A DNA stretch of 64,000 bases, from NCBI GenBank assembly GCA_024698705.1, contig JAILQX010000021.1, positions 62,001 through 126,000 on the forward strand, in the 5' to 3' direction. The notes beneath the pieces are model-generated. The model saw only the letters and a program-made list of their open reading frames with translations. It did no database searches and was not told the origin of the DNA. A program made the position numbers and the translations under genes. How positions within the stretch are numbered: the stretch's first letter is position 1; every line of letters starts with the position of its first letter. Below are positions 1 through 8,352 of this stretch, one piece after another. The DNA is from Lachnospiraceae bacterium. Lineage in GTDB: Bacteria > Bacillota > Clostridia > Lachnospirales > Lachnospiraceae.

Positions 1-930
1 CTTAAGGAATGCCTGAGATCGCTGTATCTCATACGTGACAGTCATATGTTTGACATCATCGTTATAGACAACGGATCGGAGGACGGAAGTGCGGATCTTG
101 TGGCAAAAGAGTATCCGGATGTAATGCTGATCAGACTTAAGGAGAATACGGGATTTGCCGCGGCAGTCAATCGCGGGATAGAGCATACAAAGACGGATTA
201 CGTTCTTTTACTTAATAATGATATAAAAGTCAGGGATAATTTTGTAAAGGCTCTGGAAGAGTGTATGGACAGTGACAATAAACTGTTCTCGGTCAATTCG
301 GTCATGCTCTCAATGGCCGATCCCGATGTCCTTGACGGAGCCGGAGATTATTATTGCGCATTGGGATGGGCGTTTGCCTATAAAAAGGGAAAGCCCGCAA
401 AACCGGTTATCGACAGAGGAGACAGAAATATCTTCTCCGCATGCGGAGGGGCATCCATATACAGGATGAGCGCATTAAAGGAGACCGGCCTGTTTGACGA
501 GGCGCATTTTGCCTATCTTGAAGATACAGACCTTGGCTACAGGGCAAGGATACTCGGATATAAGAGCAGATATACCGCTTCGGCAGTCTGCGAGCATGCC
601 GGGAGCGGCTACAGCGGCTCGAGATACAATGAATTCAAGATCTCTCTTTCGAGCAGGAACAATATATATCTTATATTTAAAAACATGCCGTTTTTGCAGT
701 TCATCATAAACCTGCCTTTTTTGATAATCGGATACCTCATAAAGATACTGTTCTTTACACTGAAGGGATTCGGAAAGACATACATTAAGGGCCTTGGAGA
801 GGGCTTTAAGCTTGCATTTTCCGCCGAAGGACGAAAAAAGCACGTCAGGTTCAAGGCGGCAAATACTTTCAATTATATTTGCATACAGTTCGAATTGTGG
901 GCAAATATGTTCAGACGCATCATCGGATAG
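1..930 (+). CDS. Family 2 glycosyltransferase, 5' end outside window
   Basis: The reading frame is open from base 1, so the first ATG at 46 is internal and 309 residues are visible. The N-terminal part is a GT-A fold transferase: IDNGSEDGS, then GFAAAVNRGI, the metal-binding region LLLNNDIKV, and an acceptor-side motif AYLEDTDLGYRAR. A hydrophobic segment follows (about residues 225-255). The order and motifs fit rhamnosyltransferase-like enzymes that add a nucleotide sugar to a lipid-linked glycan at the inner membrane face. A sugar-phosphate transferase and an LCP protein downstream point to exopolysaccharide or wall glycan assembly. The sugar specificity cannot be read from the sequence. 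Confidence 0.88.
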   Translation, partial: LKECLRSLYLIRDSHMFDIIVIDNGSEDGSADLVAKEYPDVMLIRLKENTGFAAAVNRGIEHTKTDYVLLLNNDIKVRDNFVKALEECMDSDNKLFSVNSVMLSMADPDVLDGAGDYYCALGWAFAYKKGKPAKPVIDRGDRNIFSACGGASIYRMSALKETGLFDEAHFAYLEDTDLGYRARILGYKSRYTASAVCEHAGSGYSGSRYNEFKISLSSRNNIYLIFKNMPFLQFIINLPFLIIGYLIKILFFTLKGFGKTYIKGLGEGFKLAFSAEGRKKHVRFKAANTFNYICIQFELWANMFRRIIG

Positions 931-1023
931 GAAAACCCGTAGATGCGTACAGTTGTTCTTTGACATAGAATCTGATATAATTAATAGGTTAAGATGTTTT
1001 TTTAATCGGGTTAGAGCGGGGAC

Positions 1024-2421
1024 ATGATTAAAGAGAATCAGAAGTATTTTAACAGGCTTCACGTTATATTTGATGCCCTCATAGTGGCAGGTTCCTATTT
1101 TCTGGGATTTTTTCTCAAGTTTGAAGGACCTTTTGCCGACAGATCAACGCTGGCTTATACGCCGGAGTTCTATTTTTCTGTTCTCTATTATCTTATTCCC
1201 GGATATCTAATAATCTATTACATGAACAGGATGTATGCGCCAAAGAGGACGCAGCGTCTTGAAGCGGAACTGGCCAAGGTCTTTGAGGCCAATGTTATCG
1301 GTGCGATCGCATTCATGGTATGCATCACGGCATTCAAGATCCCCGATTTCTCCCGTGGACTGATCGCCCTGTTCTGTATTTTAAATACGATATTTGCGTT
1401 TGTAGAGAGATGTATCATACGTACCGTTCTCAGAAAGATCAGAAGAAAAGGATACAATCTCAAGCATATACTGGTCGTCGGCTATTCGAGAGCGGCCGAA
1501 GAGTATATTGACAGGATAAATGACAATCCCCAGTGGGGATATATGATCCGTGGGATACTCGATGACAATATCCCAAGGTCGACCACATACAAAGGTGTGA
1601 AGGTAATAGGCAGGATAGATAATCTCGATGTTATCCTTCCGGCGAGCCGGCTCGACGAGATCGCCGTCACACTTCCGCTTTCGGATTATGATAAACTGGC
1701 GGATATAGTGAGCCGATGCGAAAAATCCGGGGTTCATACCAAGTTCATACCTGATTACAGCAGCCTTATACCAAACAGGCCTTATACGGAAGAACTTGAC
1801 GGACTGCCCGTCATCAATATAAGATATGTACCGCTTACCAATACGGTTAACGCGTTGATCAAGCGTATATTTGATCTTGTATTTTCATTGATAGGCATAA
1901 TCATCCTTTCACCGCTCATGCTCGTGCTTGCGATAATCGTAAAATGTTCGAGCAGGGGACCGGTAATATTCAAACAGGAAAGAGTCGGATTGCACAACAA
2001 GATCTTCAATATGTACAAATTCCGTACCATGCGCATGCAGGCTGCGGAGGAGGAAAAGAAGGCATGGACCGTAAAAGACGATCCACGTGTCACCGGCCCC
2101 GGCAGGGTCATGAGAAAATTTAATCTTGACGAATTGCCACAATTGTTTAATATATTGAAAGGTGATATGAGTATCGTGGGACCCCGACCGGAACGACCTC
2201 AATTCGTTGAGCAGTTCAAGGAAGAGATACCGAGATACATGATAAAGCATCAGGTACGTCCGGGACTGACCGGATGGGCCCAGGTCAAAGGATTCAGAGG
2301 GGATACGTCCATTCACAAGCGCATAAGCTGCGACCTGTATTACATTGAGAACTGGACGTTTGGATTCGACATCAAGATTATGTTGCTTACCATAATCAAG
2401 GGCTTTAAAAATGCATATTAA
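1024..2421 (+). CDS. Polyprenyl-phosphate sugar-1-phosphate transferase (initiating glycosyltransferase)
   Basis: 465 residues. The N-terminal third holds about four or five membrane segments, followed by a nucleotide-binding-like domain (HILVVGYSRAAEEY, about residues 145-155). The C-terminal bacterial sugar transferase domain starts near residue 275, with GPVIFKQERVG, YKFRTM, NLDELPQLFNILKGDMSIVGPRP and RPGLTGWAQV. Family members (WbaP, WcaJ, CpsE types) move a hexose-1-phosphate from a UDP-sugar to undecaprenyl phosphate, the first step of a surface glycan. It lies 93 nt after the glycosyltransferase and just ahead of the LCP gene, consistent with one cluster. Which sugar is transferred is not clear. 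Confidence 0.92.
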   Translation: MIKENQKYFNRLHVIFDALIVAGSYFLGFFLKFEGPFADRSTLAYTPEFYFSVLYYLIPGYLIIYYMNRMYAPKRTQRLEAELAKVFEANVIGAIAFMVCITAFKIPDFSRGLIALFCILNTIFAFVERCIIRTVLRKIRRKGYNLKHILVVGYSRAAEEYIDRINDNPQWGYMIRGILDDNIPRSTTYKGVKVIGRIDNLDVILPASRLDEIAVTLPLSDYDKLADIVSRCEKSGVHTKFIPDYSSLIPNRPYTEELDGLPVINIRYVPLTNTVNALIKRIFDLVFSLIGIIILSPLMLVLAIIVKCSSRGPVIFKQERVGLHNKIFNMYKFRTMRMQAAEEEKKAWTVKDDPRVTGPGRVMRKFNLDELPQLFNILKGDMSIVGPRPERPQFVEQFKEEIPRYMIKHQVRPGLTGWAQVKGFRGDTSIHKRISCDLYYIENWTFGFDIKIMLLTIIKGFKNAY

Positions 2422-2445
2422 TTAAAGGGATTGGAGAAAAAAGAA

Positions 2446-3549
2446 ATGGCATCATCACAGGCAGCCAAGAGGAGAGCATTAGCAAGAAAGAAAGCAAAGA
2501 AGAAGAGAAGGAAGATACTTCTTCTGATCGTGGAATTCTTTGTACTTGCACTCCTTGTTGTTATTGTTTACGGTGTACAGAAAGCACAAAAGGTCACAAA
2601 GGTAAAGATCGACGAACAGGAAATAGTATCAAAGATGAATGATAACGTAGCTACGAACGAAACGCTCAAGGGCTACAGAAACATCGCACTTTTCGGCGTG
2701 GATTCCAGAGAGAAGAGTCTGGGAAAGGGAAGTCGTTCCGATACTATCATCATCGCATCGATCAACCATGATACGGGTGATATACGACTTTGCTCGGTAT
2801 TCAGAGATACATATATGAATGTCGGCAACGATTCGTATAATAAATGTAACAGCGCATACGCCAAGGGCGGTCCCGAGCAGGCAATCAACATGCTCAACAT
2901 GAACCTTGATATGAACATCACGGATTATGTAACTGTAGGCTTTGAAGGACTCATAGAGACCATAGATGCCTTAGGCGGTGTATATATCGATGTCGAGGAA
3001 AAAGAGATAGTACATCTTAACAATTATCAGATAAGCATGGTTGGAAAGACCACCGACGGCAAGACATATACTGCGACGGAAGGCGTTGATTATATAGCGG
3101 TCAAGGAACCCGGATATCAGCTTTTAAACGGTTTACAGGCTACCGCATACTGCCGTATCAGATATGTCGGCAATGACTTCCAGAGAGCGGAAAGACAGCG
3201 TAATGTGCTCAAAGCGGTCATGGATGTCTGCAAGAAATCGGATCCGAAGAAACTTAATGATGTCCTTGACGCGGCATTGCCGAATGTAGCAACATCACTT
3301 GATGTTGATGAGATGACGGAAATGCTCGGAAATGTAGCGAAATATAACATTACCGGAAGCGACGGTTTCCCGTTTGAGACCAACAGGACAACGGGAAATG
3401 TCGGAAGCAAGGGAAGCTGTGTCATACCGACCGATCTTGAACAGAATGTCGTTTTGTTCCATAAGTTCATGTTTGATGAAGACAATTATACGGTATCGCC
3501 TCAGATACATGAGTACAGCCAGAAAGTGGCATCGGATACAGGACATTGA
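2446..3549 (+). CDS. LytR-CpsA-Psr (LCP) family cell-wall glycopolymer ligase
   Basis: 367 residues from the ATG at 2446. That start has a GGAG 9 nt upstream; an in-frame TTG at 2431 has its purine-rich stretch directly against it and is less likely. A Lys/Arg-rich cytoplasmic tail precedes one membrane segment (about residues 24-45). The LCP domain follows: NIALFGVDSR, SDTIIIASIN, LCSVFRDTYMNV and a YCRIRY with downstream FQRAERQRNVL. LCP enzymes transfer an undecaprenyl-diphosphate-linked glycan to peptidoglycan outside the membrane. It closes the polysaccharide operon and is followed by a strong terminator. Confidence 0.93.
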   Translation: MASSQAAKRRALARKKAKKKRRKILLLIVEFFVLALLVVIVYGVQKAQKVTKVKIDEQEIVSKMNDNVATNETLKGYRNIALFGVDSREKSLGKGSRSDTIIIASINHDTGDIRLCSVFRDTYMNVGNDSYNKCNSAYAKGGPEQAINMLNMNLDMNITDYVTVGFEGLIETIDALGGVYIDVEEKEIVHLNNYQISMVGKTTDGKTYTATEGVDYIAVKEPGYQLLNGLQATAYCRIRYVGNDFQRAERQRNVLKAVMDVCKKSDPKKLNDVLDAALPNVATSLDVDEMTEMLGNVAKYNITGSDGFPFETNRTTGNVGSKGSCVIPTDLEQNVVLFHKFMFDEDNYTVSPQIHEYSQKVASDTGH

Positions 3550-3563
3550 TAAGTAACGTAAGA

Positions 3564-3586
3564 GGCCCGTTTTACGGGCCTTTTTT
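3564..3586 (+). terminator. Intrinsic terminator after the LCP gene
   Basis: A 7-bp perfect stem GGCCCGT / ACGGGCC with a TTT loop is followed by six T. It sits 15 nt after the LCP stop codon and separates that gene from the next glycosyltransferase. Confidence 0.9.
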
Positions 3587-3610
3587 CGAATATGAAACGG
3601 AATACAAGCC

Positions 3611-4552
3611 ATGGTTGATGTGATCATTCCCACATACAGGCCGAAAGACGGATTTTACAAGTTGATCAAAAAACTTGCCTCACAGACCGTAAAGCCTCAT
3701 AAGGTTATAATCATGAACACTCTGTCCGATGAAGACGGACTGGTTTTGACGCCCGAAGTCTGTGACGGACTTGATGTGGAGATACATGACATCAAAAGGA
3801 GCGAGTTTGATCACGGCGGGACAAGAGATAAGGCTGTAAGGCTCTCAGAGGCCGAATTCTGCGTTCTTATGACACAGGATGCACTTCCTGTCGACGACAG
3901 GCTCATAGAAGCCATAACGGCCCCGTTTGAGGATCCGCGGATAGCCATAAGCTTTGCCAGACAGGTCGCATACGAACATGCATCCCCTGCGGAGAAAATG
4001 ACAAGGGAATTCAATTATCCTGCGGAAAGCTCAGTGAGATCCGTTGAAGATCTGGAGAAGCTTCAGATCAAGACATATTTCTGCAGCAATGTAGCATGTG
4101 CATACCGCAAGAGCACATATATGGAGCTCGATGGCTTTGTTAACGGGACCATATTCAACGAGGACATGATATATGCAGCAAAAGCCCTGAAAGCGGGGTA
4201 TAAGCTTGCATATGCAGCCGATGCGATCGTTTTCCACTCGCATGATTACAGCGGAAAACAACAGTTTAAGAGAAACTTTGACAACGGCGTGAGCCATGCG
4301 GATCATCCGGAGGTATTTTCGGGTGTTAAACAGGAAGGCGAAGGCATGAGGATGGTAAAGTATGTCTGCGCCCGCCTCGCTAAGGAAGGTCATGCTCTTT
4401 CGGTGCCGGGATATATTTACCATACAGGCTGCAAATTCATCGGCTTCAAGCTCGGATGCAGATACAAAAGGCTGCCAAAGTGCCTTGTTTATGCGTTTTC
4501 TTCCGACAGAAATTATTTTAAAAAACAGGATGATTTCATAAAAAGACAATAA
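3611..4552 (+). CDS. Family 2 glycosyltransferase, rhamnosyltransferase-like
   Basis: 313 residues beginning MVDVIIPTYRPKDG. Visible GT-A features are KVIIMNTLSDEDG, the acceptor/metal region LMTQDALPVDD (about residue 95), and a FNEDMIYAAKALKAGYKL segment that matches the conserved late acidic motif. No membrane span is obvious. It is separated from the LCP gene by a terminator, so it is probably transcribed alone or with weak read-through. The ribosome site is poor (CGGAA). It likely belongs to the same surface glycan pathway; its substrate is unknown. Confidence 0.85.
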   Translation: MVDVIIPTYRPKDGFYKLIKKLASQTVKPHKVIIMNTLSDEDGLVLTPEVCDGLDVEIHDIKRSEFDHGGTRDKAVRLSEAEFCVLMTQDALPVDDRLIEAITAPFEDPRIAISFARQVAYEHASPAEKMTREFNYPAESSVRSVEDLEKLQIKTYFCSNVACAYRKSTYMELDGFVNGTIFNEDMIYAAKALKAGYKLAYAADAIVFHSHDYSGKQQFKRNFDNGVSHADHPEVFSGVKQEGEGMRMVKYVCARLAKEGHALSVPGYIYHTGCKFIGFKLGCRYKRLPKCLVYAFSSDRNYFKKQDDFIKRQ

Positions 4553-4662
4553 ATAAAACACAAAATGAACACAAATTGATCTTATTCTTACTTACATAAC
4601 AGCAATGGAAAAGCATTGCGGAACATAACCGTCTTAAGTACGGATGTGAGGAGGGAACAGTT

Positions 4663-6060
4663 ATGGAATATGATGAGAACAATTACAATGGGATCAAAAA
4701 CGATATAAATCCGACAACAACGGCAAACACCCAGCCTGCGAAGAAAAAGAAAGAAAGGAAAGCAGGCAGGTTTTTCGGAAAGCTGATAGGAACGGTCGTA
4801 CTGGGAGCAGTATTCGGTGCGTGTGCTTTCGCGGCATGGAGAACGCTTGATCATTACGGTGTACAGATATTTCCGGACAAAGAAGAAAGTGCGGATGAAT
4901 TTGATGCCGAGAAATACAGATCCCAGATAGAAAAAGACATCCTTTCAAAACTTGAGAATGACAGAGACAGCAAAAAAGAGGATATTTCCGATAACAGTGA
5001 TGAGGACAGCACGGTAAAGACGTTTGCAACTGATTCCAATGTTACCATGAGAGTTACGGATGTATCCGAAGTTGTTGACAAGGTTATGCCGAGCGTAGTT
5101 TCGATAACAAACAATTACACATATGTAACGAATTACTGGGGAATGGAATATTCACAGGAATCCGAGGCCAGCGGATCCGGTATCATAATCGGTGAAAATG
5201 ATACCGAACTGCTCATAGCAACAAATAATCATGTTATAGAAGATGCGGATAAACTTGCTGTTCAGTTTATAGACGGTGAGGTGGTGGAAGCAAAGGTCAA
5301 AGGTGCCGATGCCGACAATGATGTTGCGGTAATAGCAGTCGCACTTGATGAAATGGAAAATACTACAAAGGACGCCATCGAAATAGCTACATTGGGTGAT
5401 TCCGACGCACTTAAGGTCGGCGAGCCTGCGATAGCCATAGGAAATGCACTCGGCTACGGACAGTCTGTAACGACCGGTGTTATATCGGCGCTTAACAGAA
5501 GTATCGAAAGTGAAGACGGAACAAAGCTTGAAGGCTTTATACAGACCGATGCGGCGATCAACCCGGGTAACTCGGGAGGAGCATTGCTCAATGTCAATGG
5601 TGAGGTCATAGGTATCAACTCCAACAAGATCGGCGGTTCGACCGTGGAAGGTATGGGATATGCCATACCGATATCAAGAGCATTGCCTATAATTGATGAC
5701 CTTAAGAACATGAAGACCAAGAAGGAGATCAAGGACAGGGAGAGAGGTTACCTTGGTATTTCCGGAAGAGGTATTTCAGCTGAAATGACAGAAGTTTACG
5801 GCTTCCCCGAAGGCGTATACGTATATGAAGTATACGAAGGGACCGGAGCTGAAGAGGTAGGCTTAAGAAAGGGCGATATAATCGTCAAATTCGAAGGCAG
5901 CACCATAAAGAGCATGGAGGAATTACAGCAGGAACTGGCATATTATGAGGCCGGGGAGACTGTCAATATAACTGTAAAAAGAGTAAATGAGGACGGAACC
6001 TACGATGACGTAAAGCTTGAGATAGAGCTTGTGTCAGAGGATGTGATGCCTCAAGAGTAG
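4663..6060 (+). CDS. htrA: HtrA/DegP-type membrane-anchored serine protease with PDZ domain
   Basis: 465 residues. The order is a charged cytoplasmic tail, one membrane anchor (about residues 40-60), an acidic linker, the trypsin-like domain and one C-terminal PDZ domain (about 350-450). The catalytic triad reads H190 (NNHVIED), D220 (NDVAVI) and S304 (NPGNSGGALL). Such proteases degrade misfolded proteins at the outer membrane face in Gram-positives. The start follows GAGGAGGGAACAGTT. The 110-nt leader contains a GCAATG / CATTGC hairpin near 4603-4620. It is 7 nt upstream of a clpX-like gene, so the two are surely co-transcribed. Confidence 0.95.
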   Translation: MEYDENNYNGIKNDINPTTTANTQPAKKKKERKAGRFFGKLIGTVVLGAVFGACAFAAWRTLDHYGVQIFPDKEESADEFDAEKYRSQIEKDILSKLENDRDSKKEDISDNSDEDSTVKTFATDSNVTMRVTDVSEVVDKVMPSVVSITNNYTYVTNYWGMEYSQESEASGSGIIIGENDTELLIATNNHVIEDADKLAVQFIDGEVVEAKVKGADADNDVAVIAVALDEMENTTKDAIEIATLGDSDALKVGEPAIAIGNALGYGQSVTTGVISALNRSIESEDGTKLEGFIQTDAAINPGNSGGALLNVNGEVIGINSNKIGGSTVEGMGYAIPISRALPIIDDLKNMKTKKEIKDRERGYLGISGRGISAEMTEVYGFPEGVYVYEVYEGTGAEEVGLRKGDIIVKFEGSTIKSMEELQQELAYYEAGETVNITVKRVNEDGTYDDVKLEIELVSEDVMPQE

Positions 6061-6067
6061 AGGTTTT

Positions 6068-7705
6068 ATGGGAGACAATAACGATAATAACTATGAAGAC
6101 GTATGTCTCATGTGTCACAGAAGTGAAAGCAAAGCCGGACAGATGATAAAGCTGCCCGGCGGCTTGTGCATCTGTAAGGATTGTATGGATAAGACATACA
6201 ACATGATAAGAGACATAGGCTTTGATAAGATACTCGGACAGACGATGCCGACTTTCACGGATCTGATGAAGGATACCGCCGACAATGATAAAAAGGATGA
6301 AAAGGTCGACGGACAGGACGGGAATGCGGAAGATAAGGCGGTAAGCACCGAAAACGGACAAGGCGATATGGCTGATGCAAAGCCTGCGGAAAGCGGTGAA
6401 ACTCCGGATGAAGCAGGTCAGGAGGACAAAAACGGTAAAGAGGCCGATCCCGTCGATAATGCTCGTATCAGGCTTGAAAAGTATTTTAAGAGCTTTCCCG
6501 GGATCAGTTTTGTCAATCTGTCCGATCTCGGAGAAGGCGCGATGCCCGGGCGTACAAGGGTAAAGAAAAAGCCTGCCGGCGAAAGAAAGCCGATCATAGA
6601 TATCAAGAATGTTCCTGCTCCTCATAAGATAAAGGCTCAGCTTGATGAGTATGTCATAGGCCAGGAGCACGCCAAGAAAGTCATATCAGTGGCCGTATAC
6701 AACCATTATAAGCGTGTGGCAACCGGAACAATGGACGATATAGAGATAGAAAAGTCCAACATGCTCATGATTGGACCTACAGGAAGCGGTAAGACGTATC
6801 TGGTCAAAACACTGGCCAGACTGCTAGACGTGCCGCTTGCGATCGCCGATGCAACGAGTTTAACGGAAGCCGGATACATTGGCGATGATATAGAAAGCGT
6901 TATCTCCAAGCTCCTTGCCGCAGCGGACAATGACGTGGACAGAGCAGAGATGGGTATCGTCTTTATAGATGAGATCGATAAGATCGCCAAGAAACACAAC
7001 AATAATTCACGTGACGTAAGCGGTGAATCGGTACAGCAGGGCCTTTTGAGACTGCTTGAAGGTGCCGATGTCGAAGTACCTGTCGGAGCCATGAGCAAGA
7101 ATGCAATGGTACCGCTTACAACAGTCAATACCAGAAATATCCTGTTTATCTGCGGCGGTGCATTCCCCGACATAGAGGAGATAATAAAGCAGAGACTGCA
7201 CAAGACCACTTCGATCGGTTACGGAGCTGAGTTGAAGGATAAATACGACAAGGATAAGGATATATTGTCAAAGGTCACGGTAGAGGATCTGAAGAAGTTC
7301 GGTATGATACCCGAGTTTTTGGGACGTTTGCCGGTCATATACACGCTCAAAGCCCTTTCCAAGGAAATGCTCGTGAAGATCTTAAGAGAGCCAAAGAATG
7401 CCATCTTAAAGCAATATGCAAAGCTTCTTGAACTGGATGAGGTCAAACTTGAGTTTGACGACGGTGCCCTGGAGGCTATAGCGGAGAAAGCGCTTGAGAG
7501 AGATACCGGAGCTCGAGCATTAAGATCCATAATCGAAGAGTTCATGCTTGATATCATGTATGAGATACCCAAGGATGACAATATAGGCAGAGTGGTGATC
7601 ACGAGAGAGTACATAGAAGGCAAGGGTGGTCCGGTTATAGATATCCGTAATAATATCGGGATCGGTTTAAATGAGATGGACAGTTTGCACAAAGCAAACG
7701 GCTGA
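6068..7705 (+). CDS. clpX: ClpX-like AAA+ unfoldase, divergent form with long acidic linker
   Basis: 545 residues, about 120 longer than usual ClpX. An N-terminal zinc-binding domain has C13-x2-C16 and C36-x2-C39. Residues about 70-170 are an Asp/Glu/Gly-rich low-complexity linker. The AAA+ module has Walker A GPTGSGKT (236-243), Walker B IVFIDEIDKI and a typical C-terminal part (FLGRLPVIYTL, RDTGARALRSI). Several ClpX hallmarks differ: pore loop GYVG reads GYIG, the RKH loop is absent (the region reads GAMSKNAMVP), and the ClpP-binding IGF tripeptide appears as IGY. It is paired with htrA instead of clpP/tig, so it is probably a second ClpX with its own substrates. Whether it still works with ClpP is open. 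Confidence 0.85.
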   Translation: MGDNNDNNYEDVCLMCHRSESKAGQMIKLPGGLCICKDCMDKTYNMIRDIGFDKILGQTMPTFTDLMKDTADNDKKDEKVDGQDGNAEDKAVSTENGQGDMADAKPAESGETPDEAGQEDKNGKEADPVDNARIRLEKYFKSFPGISFVNLSDLGEGAMPGRTRVKKKPAGERKPIIDIKNVPAPHKIKAQLDEYVIGQEHAKKVISVAVYNHYKRVATGTMDDIEIEKSNMLMIGPTGSGKTYLVKTLARLLDVPLAIADATSLTEAGYIGDDIESVISKLLAAADNDVDRAEMGIVFIDEIDKIAKKHNNNSRDVSGESVQQGLLRLLEGADVEVPVGAMSKNAMVPLTTVNTRNILFICGGAFPDIEEIIKQRLHKTTSIGYGAELKDKYDKDKDILSKVTVEDLKKFGMIPEFLGRLPVIYTLKALSKEMLVKILREPKNAILKQYAKLLELDEVKLEFDDGALEAIAEKALERDTGARALRSIIEEFMLDIMYEIPKDDNIGRVVITREYIEGKGGPVIDIRNNIGIGLNEMDSLHKANG

Positions 7706-7745
7706 TATAATGTGTAAAAGTACCAAAAACAGATAAAATAATTCG

Positions 7746-7761
7746 CTAAATCATGATTTAG
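7746..7761. repeat. 16-bp perfect palindrome centred on TCATGA
   Basis: CTAAATCATGATTTAG is a perfect inverted repeat lying between the clpX stop codon and its terminator. Near copies occur at 8250-8264 and 37899-37914, all outside genes. It could be a protein-binding site; no function is known to me. Confidence 0.55.
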
Positions 7762-7772
7762 TTGCACGAGAA

Positions 7773-7805
7773 AAAAGAGGAGCATCAAAAATGCTCCTTT
7801 TTTTC
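7773..7805. terminator. Bidirectional intrinsic terminator after clpX
   Basis: GGAGCAT / ATGCTCC stem with a CAAAA loop, flanked by an A-run on the left and eight T on the right, about 70 nt after the clpX stop. Confidence 0.9.
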
Positions 7806-7831
7806 TTGACCTGAAACCCGGTCCTGAACAT

Positions 7832-7845
7832 ACAAGATGTTGTGG
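7832..7845. promoter_or_regulatory. NrdR-box-like element, copy 1
   Basis: ACAAGATGTTGTGG resembles the 16-bp NrdR operator pattern (CwAtATaTwG core) with two changes at weakly conserved positions. A second copy starts at 7951 and a closer match is at 23507. No ribonucleotide reductase gene is in view, so the role is uncertain. Confidence 0.3.
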
Positions 7846-7950
7846 GGACGGGAAAAGAGTTAACACATTTTGCAAGTCGGAAAATGTAATTTGCTAAAAA
7901 TAGATTTACCGGATTTCTGAAAAATCCGATTTGAGGGCAGAATTCATCAT

Positions 7951-7963
7951 CAAGATGTTGTGG
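7951..7963. promoter_or_regulatory. NrdR-box-like element, copy 2
   Basis: CAAGATGTTGTGG, identical over 13 nt to the copy at 7833-7845 and 118 nt from it. The spacing is far larger than the roughly three helical turns usual for paired NrdR boxes. Confidence 0.3.
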
Positions 7964-8249
7964 CAGAAAAAAGGGAATGCACAAGATAAGAATAAAACAG
8001 TTACGTAAACCTGATTTTGACCAAAATGATTTTTACTTGCAAGATTTGATATGAGTTTGAAGAGTTTGGAAAAATTTTGCAAGAAATCCTGCAGGCAAAA
8101 ATTACAGTCTGAGGGACATACAAGATGAGGTATAAAATGAGGCGTGAGATACATCAGATTGTGGAGTCTCCGATTGCCTCTTTAAGATCACACTTGATAT
8201 TTTAAGCCGTCTGAGAGTTAAAATCAAGTAAAATATGGAAGAATATTTG

Positions 8250-8264
8250 CTAAATCATGATTTG
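8250..8264. repeat. TCATGA palindrome, second copy
   Basis: CTAAATCATGATTTG, one base off the perfect palindrome at 7746, located 32 nt upstream of the -35 box of the lipoprotein gene. Its position suits an operator or activator site. Confidence 0.45.
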
Positions 8265-8295
8265 ATATTCATGTAAGGTGTATTTTTAAAATGAG

Positions 8296-8323
8296 TTGCC
8301 AAATAACTGTGTTTGTATATAAT
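8296..8323 (+). promoter_or_regulatory. Promoter of the MetQ-like lipoprotein gene
   Basis: TTGCCA (8296-8301), 16-nt spacer, TATAAT (8318-8323); the start codon is about 30 nt downstream. Confidence 0.7.
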
Positions 8324-8352
8324 AGAAACAGTATGTTATCAGGGTAATGTAT

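Larger units (their letters stand above)
7806..8295. other. 490-bp non-coding interval with short repeats
   Basis: No supportable gene on either strand; the short minus-strand frames here lack ribosome sites and family signals. It is AT-rich and contains two copies of CAAGATGTTGTGG, a weak hairpin (CGGATTT / AAAATCCG at 7910-7928) and a TCATGA palindrome near its right end. It may be the remains of a lost gene or an extended regulatory region. Confidence 0.5.

Noticed and set aside
5963-6670. Minus-strand frame of 235 codons over htrA and clpX
   Set aside because: Lies in reverse of well-supported genes and has no recognisable domain.
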